Assembly: GCA_049889355.1 (NCBI GenBank)
Contig: JBMHDN010000018.1
Coordinates: 1 to 37,371, forward strand
Length of the DNA stretch: 37,371 nt
From: JBMHDN01 sp049889355
Lineage (GTDB): Bacteria > Pseudomonadota > Alphaproteobacteria > Puniceispirillales > Puniceispirillaceae
Direction: 5' to 3'
The stretch's first letter is position 1; each line of letters opens with the position of its first letter. A model generated the notes under the pieces. That model was not told the DNA's origin, searched no databases, and saw only the letters and a list, made by a program, of their open reading frames with translations. This document shows, in pieces, positions 1-8,459 of the stretch. Made by a program: the position numbers and the translations under genes.

Positions 1-1
1 C

Positions 2-487
2 TTATTCCACCCGCTCGCCAGCTTCGTTGACGCGGCCAATCTGGCGTGCAGGGACACCGGCCATCAGGGCGAAATCCGGCACATCTTTTGTTATGACCGC
101 CCCTGCCCCGATAAAGGCATAGGCCCCGATGGTAACACCGCAAATAATGGTACAATTTGCACCAAGCGTTGCCCCCTTTTTGACCAAAGTCGGGCGGTAT
201 TCATCTTTGCGCGGAATAGCAGAGCGCGGATTATAGACATTGGTAAAGACCATAGATGGGCCACAAAACACATCATCTTCTAGCGTAACGCGGTCATAGA
301 CAGAGACGTTATTTTGAATCTTCACATTATTACCGATAACCACATCATTGCCCACAAAGACATTCTGACCAAGAGAACAGCCCGCACCAATGCGCGCCCC
401 GCCACATATATGAACCCAATGCCAGATACGGCTATCTGCGCCGATTTCGGCACCTTCATCTATAATGGCAGTGGGGTGTATCATCAT
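2..487 (-). CDS. wlbB: WlbB/WbpD-like sugar N-acetyltransferase (left-handed beta helix)
   Basis: Probable UDP-2-acetamido-3-amino-2,3-dideoxy-glucuronate N-acetyltransferase, a cytoplasmic enzyme that acetylates the 3-amino group using acetyl-CoA. The 161-residue protein is almost wholly hexapeptide repeat (many I-G-x-x-x-x type turns) with the MAGVPAR ending typical of this transferase class. The in-frame ORF extends further upstream, but that part lies inside the preceding gene. The ATG at 487 has AGG 8 bases upstream and sits 4 bases after the dehydrogenase stop, so I start there; the next codon is also ATG. Its neighbour is the matching WlbA-type dehydrogenase, which supports the pathway assignment. 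The stop codon lies at the very edge of the window, so the gene is complete. A generic WecD/PglD-type acetyltransferase of another sugar is the main alternative. Confidence 0.85.
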   Translation of the reverse strand: MMIHPTAIIDEGAEIGADSRIWHWVHICGGARIGAGCSLGQNVFVGNDVVIGNNVKIQNNVSVYDRVTLEDDVFCGPSMVFTNVYNPRSAIPRKDEYRPTLVKKGATLGANCTIICGVTIGAYAFIGAGAVITKDVPDFALMAGVPARQIGRVNEAGERVE

Positions 488-491
488 GGAT

Positions 492-1442
492 CTAGCCTGC
501 CTGTGCCACAAAAGGATGATAATCACCCACCGGCCCAAGCGGGCTGGCATTGCGGATATCAGCGACTGTCTCAATCGCCACCCGGTTTTCATCCAGGCCA
601 AATCCATTACCCGCTAAAATCTCTTGATAAGACCTAGTGTGCAAATCTGTAAAGCCACCTGAGAACTCTATTTCCTGACCATCATAGGTGATAGAACGGA
701 AAGTGCGCTGGCCTGTGGCGCGCACCTCAGCCGGCACATCATTCACATCAATTGACAAAAACCAGCGTACACGCGCGCGCTCATATTCCAGATAGCCTGC
801 CGCCTTTGTCTGGCTGGCCAAATGCACTTTATTATCTTTCACTGCACCAAAGATGAAGTGCAGCATATCATAGAAATGGACGCCGATATTGGTGGCGATA
901 CCGCCTGATTTCTCACCCTCACCTTTCCAGCTCTGCAAATACCAATTGCCGCGTGAGGTGATATAGGTCAAATCCACTTCAAAGATTTTATCAGCGGGCG
1001 CAGCCGCCACCTCATCACGAAGCGCCAGGATATTCGGGTGCAAGCGCAATTGCAAAATCGTGTTAATTTTGCGCCCTGTATCTGCTTCAATTTCTTTCAG
1101 CCCATCGATATTCCATGGATTAAGCACAAGCGGCTTTTCACAAATCGCGTCTGCATCACTGCGCAAGGCAAAACGCATATGGCTGTCATGCAGATAGTTC
1201 GGTGAACAGATAGAGACGAAATCGACCTTGTCATCAGACCGCTGCCGGCGCAATTTGTCTAAATGCCGATCAAAACGTTCAAATTCAGTAAAGAAATGGG
1301 CTTCAGGAAAGAAACTGTCAATAATCCCCACAGAGTCATTCGGGTCTAGGGCCACGGTGAGCTGATGCCCAGTCTCTTTTATGGCTTTCATATGGCGCGG
1401 CGCGATATAGCCAGATGCACCAATAAGGGCAAAATTCGTCAT
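492..1442 (-). CDS. wlbA: WlbA/WbpB-like UDP-GlcNAcA 3-dehydrogenase (Gfo/Idh/MocA family)
   Basis: NAD-dependent oxidoreductase expected to oxidise C3 of UDP-N-acetylglucosaminuronic acid, the step before transamination to the 2,3-diamino sugar. The 316-residue protein starts with a Rossmann turn, and the stretches GASGYIAPRHMKAI, FFTEFERFDRHLDKL and ADAICEKPLVLNPWN (EKP at about 102-104) match what I recall of the WlbA/WbpB subgroup rather than generic Gfo/Idh proteins. The ATG at 1442 has AAGG seven bases upstream. It lies between the epimerase (46-base gap) and the acetyltransferase (4-base gap) on one strand. The aminotransferase that should act between this enzyme and the acetyltransferase is not in the window and may lie beyond the left edge. 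Confidence 0.88.
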   Translation of the reverse strand: MTNFALIGASGYIAPRHMKAIKETGHQLTVALDPNDSVGIIDSFFPEAHFFTEFERFDRHLDKLRRQRSDDKVDFVSICSPNYLHDSHMRFALRSDADAICEKPLVLNPWNIDGLKEIEADTGRKINTILQLRLHPNILALRDEVAAAPADKIFEVDLTYITSRGNWYLQSWKGEGEKSGGIATNIGVHFYDMLHFIFGAVKDNKVHLASQTKAAGYLEYERARVRWFLSIDVNDVPAEVRATGQRTFRSITYDGQEIEFSGGFTDLHTRSYQEILAGNGFGLDENRVAIETVADIRNASPLGPVGDYHPFVAQAG

Positions 1443-1487
1443 GACTGTGCCTTCCTCTTCACCCTTTTTTCTTATCAGATATGTGGC

Positions 1488-2534
1488 CTACACACCATAA
1501 AAGCCGCGATACCAGTCAACAAAATGCTGAATACCCTCATTCACAGATGTATTTGGCTGAAAACCAACCCAATCACCCAAAGCAGTGGTATCAGCTGAAG
1601 TGGCATGCACATCACCTGGTTGCATTGGTAGCATCTCTTTTATAGCTGATTTCCCAATCGCGGTTTCAAGGGCCTCAATATAATCCATTAGCGGTGTTGG
1701 CTGACCATTACCAATATTAAAAATACGAGCAGGCACACTAGAAATAGAAGGGTCAGGCTGGGATGGATCAAAGGCAGGATCAGCAGCTGCTGGCTTTACT
1801 GTCAATCTGGCAATACTCTCTACGATATCGTCAATATAGGTGAAATCGCGGACCATCTGGCCATTATTGAAGACTTTGATAGGCTCTCCGGCCAAAATCG
1901 CTTTGGTAAAGAGGAACAAAGCCATATCAGGGCGTCCCCATGGGCCATATACGGTGAAAAACCGCAAGCCTGTCACCGGCAAGCCATAGAGATTGGCATA
2001 GGAATGTGCCATCACCTCATTGGCCTTTTTGGTTGCCCCATACAAAGCCATCGGATGAGCAGTGTGGTCTGACTCGCTAAATGGCATGGTCTGGTTCATG
2101 CCATAAACAGAGGATGAGCTGGCATAAATCAGATGACCGGTCTCATGATGCCGGCAATTTTCCAGAATATTAAGAAAACCTTGAATATTAGAATCAATAT
2201 AGGCTTGCGGATTTTCAATCGAATACCGCACCCCAGCCTGCGCTGCCAGATTGATAACCACATCAAAGTCAGTCTCATCAAAACAGGCCGTAACCGCTTT
2301 GCTGTCGCTGAGGTCGATTTTCGCAAGGCGAAAATGTCCATTTTGCTGGGCCAATTGATCAAGGCGCGCTTCTTTTAAGCTGACATCATAATAATCATTG
2401 ACGTTATCAAGCCCGACCAGATGATGACCTTCTGCCATCAGCCTTTTGGTGACATGCATACCGATAAAGCCGGCGGCCCCTGTCACCAAAATATTGAGTG
2501 GACCTGACATGTTCCTGTTCTTTGCTTGTGCCAT
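1488..2534 (-). CDS. UDP-glucuronate 4-epimerase-like NAD-dependent epimerase
   Basis: Extended SDR family epimerase, most like the UDP-glucuronate 4-epimerases (CapI/LpsL/GAE group), which supply UDP-galacturonate for surface polysaccharides. Of 348 residues, the NAD-binding TGAAGFIG lies at 18-25, a serine-rich ASSSSVYG segment follows near 139, and the catalytic Y-GAT-K is Y165/K169. The stretches NDYYDVSLKEARL, RFFTVYGPWGRPDMA and VRDFTYIDDIV are characteristic of this subgroup. The ATG overlaps the stop of the oligosaccharyltransferase gene by one base (TAATG), implying coupled translation. A second Met at residue 9 is a possible start, since about ten residues precede the Rossmann fold. 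The exact substrate, UDP-GlcA or an N-acetylated uronate, cannot be read from sequence. Confidence 0.88.
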   Translation of the reverse strand: MAQAKNRNMSGPLNILVTGAAGFIGMHVTKRLMAEGHHLVGLDNVNDYYDVSLKEARLDQLAQQNGHFRLAKIDLSDSKAVTACFDETDFDVVINLAAQAGVRYSIENPQAYIDSNIQGFLNILENCRHHETGHLIYASSSSVYGMNQTMPFSESDHTAHPMALYGATKKANEVMAHSYANLYGLPVTGLRFFTVYGPWGRPDMALFLFTKAILAGEPIKVFNNGQMVRDFTYIDDIVESIARLTVKPAAADPAFDPSQPDPSISSVPARIFNIGNGQPTPLMDYIEALETAIGKSAIKEMLPMQPGDVHATSADTTALGDWVGFQPNTSVNEGIQHFVDWYRGFYGV

Positions 2535-4741
2535 TATTGAAGGTCCCCCGGGATACGGAAAATGCGCGCATGTGGAAAATCATCATAGACCAGTTCAAAC
2601 AAGCCTTCGCGTGCCTGACTCAGATACATGAGCTGATTAAAGGTCGAAGATTGTAGTTGGCGGTGCATAATCTGAACAGATGTCTTTTCATCGGTTTCAT
2701 CTATCTGCATCACATAATAGCCTTCATCCAGCAATTTCTGGCCTGCCCGATATTGGCCGCCAGATGTTCGTACCAGCCCATTAAAGAAAGGCTGGCCGTT
2801 CAACAGCCCTTTGCCAAGGTTAATATCAGCCCCATTACAATTAATGACCCCGGCTTGCTGTGTTCTGGTGCACCGCGGATTGTCATAAATCAGCACATGA
2901 CCCATTCTGTTTCCGGGTACTGAAATCGGCTGCCCTTTATCAATATCCCAATTGCCGAGTTTGCTAATAGAGCCCATCCAGCCTGCCATTTGGCTGGTTA
3001 ACACAAGATAGATATCAGGTGCCGGCTCTGCGAGCCTATCCCGCATCGCATTCAGCAAGCTGTTCTGGTCGCGCCCGTCGCGCTCAATACCCCTATGCCC
3101 GTCTCTTGCCAGGTAGCGGAGCATGGCAGCTGTTTGAAACTGATCAGGCGAGAGAATGGCGCGGGCAAATAAATGAGTTGTTGGTGTTGTCTGAAGCCCT
3201 GGATCATGCAAGGTCGGCTGGCCATTAAACAACATAGAAGCATAGCCATAATCCCACCAGCTGGCGACCACGGCCTGCTCGTCCTGAACATTTGCATCAA
3301 TCGCCTCAAACGCGGCCATGATTGGCTTTGGAAATGAGGGGCGCGGCACATACTCTGTTGGGCTCGCCTGCCAGCTGATGAACAAGCATGCAACACCGCC
3401 AATCGTGGCTGGCAGCCATTGAAAACCAAAGAGCCGCTTTACCGTCTCAGACGCTTTTTCACCGCCAAATTGTTGTTCGGCCATTACACCGACATACCGG
3501 GTGATGGTGATCGCAAGCCAGGCTCCACCAAACCACAAGATAGGCGCAGAGAAGAAAATAGCCCGGTTACCAATTAAGAAATTGAGCAGGCCAAATGCCG
3601 CCAGCGGGCCATAGGCCACAGCGATGACCGGATGACGCAACGCCCAAAGGCCAAGGCCGATAACACAAAAAACACCCAGCATAATATGCCCTGTGGCATT
3701 CATCAGGATTTTCGATAAGGGCACAATCGATAATTCAGTGATGGTCTTGTGGGTGTCTGGGAAAATCAGCTCACCAAAGAAAATCTGATTTCCTAGATAA
3801 GCACTGGGGAAGAAATTCGGCAAAGACACACCAGAAATCAACAAAAAGACAGCCAGGCTGAGGATGAGGCGCAGTAAATTCCCATGCAAGATAAGATTTA
3901 GCCACATCAGTCCGATGGCTGCGGCCCAAATGAAATCAGGCTTGTTGTACCACCACATAAACAGATGGGCAAAACCGCCTGCAAATGCGGCGAGCGCGAT
4001 ACCAGCCCATTGGTTGCGCAATCTGGCGCTCAGCACCACCAACCCTATCATGCCATAAAAGAAAAACAGGTTTAGCTGGTCTGTATCAATGCGTCCTGCT
4101 GAACTACGGGCCAGATAGCTGATGGACAGACCGCCGCCAATCGCCGCAACGGCGCCTTCTAGCCAATAGCCGGCCACCCCGAATGCAAAGACAATCGCCA
4201 GTGCTGTCAAAGCCGCTGTCAGTGGCAGCATTGCATGACCGGCTTTCAAAATATCTTCGCTACTTGATGAGGGTGAAATCGCTGAGATCAACACACTCAA
4301 CAAGGGCACTGAACGGAGCGATTCCTGCTCAGCTGTCACAGGCGCATCCACCACTGTATTCGGATATAGGCGATCATAGTCAAAGCTGATTGACGATTCA
4401 CCTGCAGAAAGTGCTTGTGCCTTACCCAGAAAATAGGATGCGTCTGTGGTAGAAAAAAGCGGCTTTTCACCTAGAAAAAAGAATTGAGGGTTATCCTGCC
4501 AGATGCTGAGCTGGTTCTGGCGCACAGAATAATTTGCCAAAATAGCGCAGAAGGCTGCCAGAACAGCAACCAACATAAAACCGCGACCACTGAGCGGTTT
4601 TAACCAGCTTTTATTGGTCATACCGTCATGCCAAAGCTGAATATGCTGCAGGCGGTGCTGTATGGAAGCTGGTATCATATTCTTGAGCATCGACCTGTCT
4701 TTCTTCATAACAATGCGCTGATAAGCCTTCCTCTCTAGCAT
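2534..4741 (-). CDS. STT3/PglB-type oligosaccharyltransferase
   Basis: Membrane oligosaccharyltransferase of the STT3 family (GT66), expected to move a lipid-linked glycan onto asparagine of exported proteins. The 735-residue length is close to Campylobacter PglB. Family motifs appear in order: the first acidic loop residue D100 (STTDASYF), the DTD motif at 219-221 (GRIDTDQLN), a TITE loop glutamate E336, an arginine loop near R393, and the signature WWDYGY at 495-500 in the C-terminal periplasmic domain. Between 55 and 460 lie about a dozen hydrophobic segments. The N-terminus is uncertain: ATG at 4741 has no clear ribosome site, and in-frame Met codons occur at residues 12, 18 and 22. It sits 41 bases after the preceding membrane protein gene and overlaps the epimerase gene by one base. 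ArnT or PMT-type enzymes are excluded by the WWDYG motif. Confidence 0.9.
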   Translation of the reverse strand: MLERKAYQRIVMKKDRSMLKNMIPASIQHRLQHIQLWHDGMTNKSWLKPLSGRGFMLVAVLAAFCAILANYSVRQNQLSIWQDNPQFFFLGEKPLFSTTDASYFLGKAQALSAGESSISFDYDRLYPNTVVDAPVTAEQESLRSVPLLSVLISAISPSSSSEDILKAGHAMLPLTAALTALAIVFAFGVAGYWLEGAVAAIGGGLSISYLARSSAGRIDTDQLNLFFFYGMIGLVVLSARLRNQWAGIALAAFAGGFAHLFMWWYNKPDFIWAAAIGLMWLNLILHGNLLRLILSLAVFLLISGVSLPNFFPSAYLGNQIFFGELIFPDTHKTITELSIVPLSKILMNATGHIMLGVFCVIGLGLWALRHPVIAVAYGPLAAFGLLNFLIGNRAIFFSAPILWFGGAWLAITITRYVGVMAEQQFGGEKASETVKRLFGFQWLPATIGGVACLFISWQASPTEYVPRPSFPKPIMAAFEAIDANVQDEQAVVASWWDYGYASMLFNGQPTLHDPGLQTTPTTHLFARAILSPDQFQTAAMLRYLARDGHRGIERDGRDQNSLLNAMRDRLAEPAPDIYLVLTSQMAGWMGSISKLGNWDIDKGQPISVPGNRMGHVLIYDNPRCTRTQQAGVINCNGADINLGKGLLNGQPFFNGLVRTSGGQYRAGQKLLDEGYYVMQIDETDEKTSVQIMHRQLQSSTFNQLMYLSQAREGLFELVYDDFPHARIFRIPGDLQ

Positions 4742-4782
4742 AAATGATGAACAGATTTCCAGCGCTTAAGCCTGTCTTTAAC

Positions 4783-6315
4783 CTATTGATAGAGCGGCAG
4801 TAACGTGGATATCCGTGCTCGTGCATCCTCTTTGCCATAGCCCAAATCAGGCAACTCCTCATCTGTAAAACCTGCAAGCAGATGAGATGAAGTTTGTTTA
4901 TGTTCTTTTGCTTGCCCGAGGCGTGCTGCGATATGCATGGCCGCATCATGATGACGGCTGGCATAGTCATGACGAAATTTCGCTTCACGCACACCAAGAG
5001 ATGAAGATAACGCCAGCAAAAGAACAGCAAGGCCGAGAATGGCCATGCTGAAGGCATTTGCTTTTAAAGCGATGAAACGCGGCAGGAACTGAGGGGTTAA
5101 ACGGTGCGCAAGCCAGATACCGCTTAGCCCTGCGAAACTGCCGCCAACCAAAATAAAATAGAGGAAATCGGCGCCCAAATCCTGATAATTTTGTAAGAAT
5201 AAATGCGTGTTCTCTACCTGATAAGACGTGATGACGAGCAACAATATGACGCCAGCTACCATCAGCAAGGCATGGCTAAATTTTATATGTCTGAGCGGTT
5301 TTACTGTACCCAGAAGAATAGAAAGACTGATAAGACCGCAGGTGAAGCTATCCAGAATATAATTGCTGATAGGCGGGCCACCGCGCCAGGTCAGGATATA
5401 TATCAGCATCAGAAACCCAAACTGGCCCAGACCGACAAAGGCTGCATGGCGTGAGGCAGTCATAAGATGAGCCCCATGAGCAGGTGCCGACACTATAAAG
5501 GGCAGCACAAGCCCTAAGAAAGCCAGCCAGTAATGCGGTTGAAACAGATATACGAAATAAAGCGGAATACCACCTTCGCCGCGCCCCTTGATTTGTCCTG
5601 AGAGGGTTGCGCCAAACAACGCTTCTTTAAACATGGCCAGCATATCTGTTGGGCCTAAAAACATCAGTATAAGCCCAAATAAGAGGGCGAGACCGATCAC
5701 GCCTCCTATCGCATAGCGCACGAGGTTCATCACCCAGCCCTCGCGGCGCAACGCAATTTCTGCACATGTAAGGCATAAAATCCCTGCCCCTTGCACCTTT
5801 GAGAAGAGGATAAACACCGATATCACACCCAAAATGAGGTACCGCCACTGGCTGGTCCCGAGCCGATCAGCTGCAACCAAATAAAGGATCAGGAAGAAGC
5901 TGAGACATTGCATCGGATAGCTATAGCTGGCAATGGACATCCAGGCCGGCGCAGAGGCAAAGACTACCATAAACAGCGTTGCAGCCCCTCTACCAAAACG
6001 CTGATAAAGCCAGAACCCAGCCAAGCCAGCTGCACCCAGCACATAGGTTAGGGTCATCACCGGTGCCAGATAAGCATCGACAGGCAACATAAGCGCAAAA
6101 ATTTTGAGTGAGACCATCAAAACCAGTCTGTCAAAGAATGGAAAATGCGCACCAGCTGTAAACGAGCCCGCATGATATTCCATCGGATCTGACGGCGAGA
6201 CAGGCCCAATACCAGTTGCATAGGCAAGGGCAAATAAACCGGCCATGCTGAATAGTGCAAAAATCAGTGCCTGGCTGGTTTGTGATAGAGATGGCGTGGT
6301 TTTTTCATCATCCAT
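4783..6315 (-). CDS. Polytopic membrane protein, possible GT-C glycosyltransferase
   Basis: About 510 residues with ten or more hydrophobic segments. I do not recognise a named family. The layout resembles GT-C glycosyltransferases that use lipid-phosphate sugars: after TM1 comes an extracytoplasmic loop with acidic residues (SDPMEYH, D43 and E46 from the ATG), then many TMs and a short charged C-terminus (EELPDLGYGKEDARARIS). The ATG at 6315 overlaps the upstream amidotransferase gene by 8 bases; a TTG at 6327 would overlap by 20. The location between an amidotransferase and an oligosaccharyltransferase, with a DPM1-like GT2 upstream, suggests it adds a polyprenyl-phosphate sugar to the lipid-linked glycan. 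A polymerase or ligase of the O-antigen type is the alternative. Confidence 0.6.
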   Translation of the reverse strand: MDDEKTTPSLSQTSQALIFALFSMAGLFALAYATGIGPVSPSDPMEYHAGSFTAGAHFPFFDRLVLMVSLKIFALMLPVDAYLAPVMTLTYVLGAAGLAGFWLYQRFGRGAATLFMVVFASAPAWMSIASYSYPMQCLSFFLILYLVAADRLGTSQWRYLILGVISVFILFSKVQGAGILCLTCAEIALRREGWVMNLVRYAIGGVIGLALLFGLILMFLGPTDMLAMFKEALFGATLSGQIKGRGEGGIPLYFVYLFQPHYWLAFLGLVLPFIVSAPAHGAHLMTASRHAAFVGLGQFGFLMLIYILTWRGGPPISNYILDSFTCGLISLSILLGTVKPLRHIKFSHALLMVAGVILLLVITSYQVENTHLFLQNYQDLGADFLYFILVGGSFAGLSGIWLAHRLTPQFLPRFIALKANAFSMAILGLAVLLLALSSSLGVREAKFRHDYASRHHDAAMHIAARLGQAKEHKQTSSHLLAGFTDEELPDLGYGKEDARARISTLLPLYQ

Positions 6316-8254
6316 GATGCGTGCCAAGCCATTTTGAATTTATGCGGTGGCGTTCTATCTGCTGAATGGCCTCAAGCGGGTCAAGGCCGATACGTTCAAA
6401 ATACCAGATGAGCGATTCACCTCTCAGCTGATTATCTGTTTTTAGCTTTTCAAACGCGGCGTCTCGGCTGAGCTGACCAGTGCGCACCTGATTACTGCGT
6501 AATGTGTCATTTTCCGTAAAGCCGGCCAGCCCCAGATAAATGTAATTATAAAAAGGTGCTGTCCCATCGCCAATCCGCCAGCTGGATACTGTATCGGTTG
6601 CCATTTCCCAGCCATATTGGCTGGTAATCACCTCTTCAACATCTGTTTCAACCCATGGGATATAATCAAACAGCATTGTGAAACGTTTAGGTGCCAGATA
6701 ATAGGAAATATAAGCACCGGCCGTATCAATGAGACTACTATTGAGATAGCGCGGATTACCTAGAAACTGAGTGCCATAAAAAGCCAGCATCCCAGCCTGA
6801 GATTTCAAATCAAGTCCCCAATAATGGTATGCCTTGCGTGCAAAAGGGTTCACCCCGCAAAAACCGGTTTTAAAATCTGTCTTTTCATAGGGGTTTGAGC
6901 AGAGCAGAATATCTTCCGCTCCAATTTCATCTTGAACCTTGTTCATGTAATGAAAATATTGTTTATCGCCAGCCATAAAGAGCGGGACGATCCCCAGATG
7001 AGGCCGCGCCAGCCAGGCTTTTACATTTTTGCGAATATTGGCCAGCTTTTGGTTTATGTCAGCGGCGACCAAAATATGTTCTAATTGCAATGCGCCGCAC
7101 ATGCGCGAGATATTGCGGCGGGCCAAATCGGTCACCATACCCCAATCATAGGTATAGGTAATGATTTCCAGATCCTCAAATTGAGAGAGATAATGCAGAC
7201 CAAAGCTGCTGTCACGTCCGCCTGAGAGCGGAAACAATATCTTTTTCGACGCACGACCCTGCGCCGGTTTCAGCTTTTCTTTCAAAGCCTCTGGCTTGTA
7301 ACGGTTGCGAAGCGTGTCCTCACCAAAATGGTGACAGAAATTACAAACCCCGCCTGCATCAAACTCAATGAAAGGCACGGTCTCTGGCAACAGACATTTC
7401 TGGCACCGTGGAATCTCTTCAACCAGCCTGTCTAAATCTGCAATATGTTTGGTGATATGCCGATGCGCTGAAGGTACCAGCGAGACGATATTGCCAGATT
7501 GTATCCTCTCACGCTTTGCCGGTTTCGCAGAGGAAAGCGATAATGCCTTATCCAGATGATACACATGGCCAGGCACTGCCTTTTCAATGGCTAGGCCATT
7601 AAATTCTGGGCGTGTGGCAATCGCTTTTAAAATACGCTCTTCACTGGCTATGACTGTCAGCCTGCCTTCTAGATGCAGGAAATATAACGAGCCGTGAGAG
7701 GTTGTAAAAATCGTTTCGCGGTTGTCTTGGTCAACATAAATGAAATTATTGGCCCCTTTAACAGCACTGAAAAACGCGGTTAATTCAGAGAGCTGTTTTT
7801 TCGGTTCTTCGGCGCGCACCCTATCAAGGGCCAGCTGGATTGTGCGGCTATCGACAATGTTATCAGCAAGTTGCAGATCAAAATCAGCCCGCAAATCAGC
7901 TTCATTGGTCACAATACCATTATGTGCCAGAATAGAGTGTGTGCTGGTCAGCGGCTGGATATTTTGCTCAGAGGAGTCACCATTGGTGATCATCCGTGTC
8001 TGCCCCAGAACAGCAGGGCTTGTTTTGCCTTGCAAGCGCTCATTTAATTGCTGCTTGAGCGCATTATTCAAAAATTGAGTGTAAGCCCCGTTTGAAACAA
8101 AACGCTCAGCTGTCTTCCCGTCATAGACAGATAGGCCTGAACAATCCTGACCACGCCGCGAAGATGCTTTGAAAAGCGCTTCAATCATCTGCCAATAATC
8201 AAGAGGCGCCAGAGGATCTTTGTCGGTCTGAAGAAGCGCAAAAATACCACACAT
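6308..8254 (-). CDS. Fused class II glutamine amidotransferase / WbpG-like N-acetyl sugar amidotransferase
   Basis: A 648-residue two-domain enzyme. Residues 1-250 form a class II (Ntn) glutaminase: catalytic Cys2 (MCGIFALL), RRGQDCSG at 33-40, GQTRMITNG near 84 and HNGIVTN at 111. Residues 280-600 resemble WbpG/PseA-type N-acetyl sugar amidotransferases: paired CxxC motifs at C284/C287 and C304/C307 in a CQKCLLPET...GGVCNFC context, then a PP-loop ATP site LSGGRDSS at 343-350. The expected reaction is ATP-dependent conversion of an acetamido group to acetamidino with ammonia from glutamine. In the classical Pseudomonas pathway WbpG works with separate HisH-like and HisF-like partners; here a different glutaminase is built in. 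GGAG sits 8 bases before the ATG. Asparagine synthetase is the obvious misannotation, but the cysteine pairs argue against it. Confidence 0.82.
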   Translation of the reverse strand: MCGIFALLQTDKDPLAPLDYWQMIEALFKASSRRGQDCSGLSVYDGKTAERFVSNGAYTQFLNNALKQQLNERLQGKTSPAVLGQTRMITNGDSSEQNIQPLTSTHSILAHNGIVTNEADLRADFDLQLADNIVDSRTIQLALDRVRAEEPKKQLSELTAFFSAVKGANNFIYVDQDNRETIFTTSHGSLYFLHLEGRLTVIASEERILKAIATRPEFNGLAIEKAVPGHVYHLDKALSLSSAKPAKRERIQSGNIVSLVPSAHRHITKHIADLDRLVEEIPRCQKCLLPETVPFIEFDAGGVCNFCHHFGEDTLRNRYKPEALKEKLKPAQGRASKKILFPLSGGRDSSFGLHYLSQFEDLEIITYTYDWGMVTDLARRNISRMCGALQLEHILVAADINQKLANIRKNVKAWLARPHLGIVPLFMAGDKQYFHYMNKVQDEIGAEDILLCSNPYEKTDFKTGFCGVNPFARKAYHYWGLDLKSQAGMLAFYGTQFLGNPRYLNSSLIDTAGAYISYYLAPKRFTMLFDYIPWVETDVEEVITSQYGWEMATDTVSSWRIGDGTAPFYNYIYLGLAGFTENDTLRSNQVRTGQLSRDAAFEKLKTDNQLRGESLIWYFERIGLDPLEAIQQIERHRINSKWLGTHHG

Positions 8255-8308
8255 GCTTAAGGCTCCAAAATATCAGCTAGCAAAGACTGTGAAACGAAAG
8301 TAATCAGC

Positions 8309-8335
8309 AATATACAGGCTACTCACATAATGCAA
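8309..8335 (-). promoter_or_regulatory. Candidate promoter of the amidotransferase-oligosaccharyltransferase gene set
   Basis: On the minus strand TTGCAT (-35-like) and TATATT (-10-like) are separated by 15 bases, about 55 bases before the amidotransferase ATG. The spacing is shorter than ideal. The whole 205-base gap at 8255-8459 holds no convincing gene or clear terminator, so this is the best initiation candidate if the left part of the glycan locus has its own promoter. Confidence 0.25.
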
Positions 8336-8459
8336 CTTTTATATCAAACAGACATCGCCCTTTAAAAAAACATGTCCAGCGGTGATGAAAATAATGTCTG
8401 ATGCGGCAACACAAACTGATCATCAGGGCGCAAAACCATAATGGGCTGATCACGGATAA

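Noticed and set aside
6308..8254. Asparagine synthetase B assignment
   Set aside because: The C-terminal half has two CxxC pairs and WbpG-like sequence around the PP-loop, which AsnB lacks.
8362..8439. 25-codon minus-strand frame in the gap between the GT2 and amidotransferase genes
   Set aside because: No ribosome-binding site before its ATG and too short to judge; codon choice alone is not enough to call a gene.
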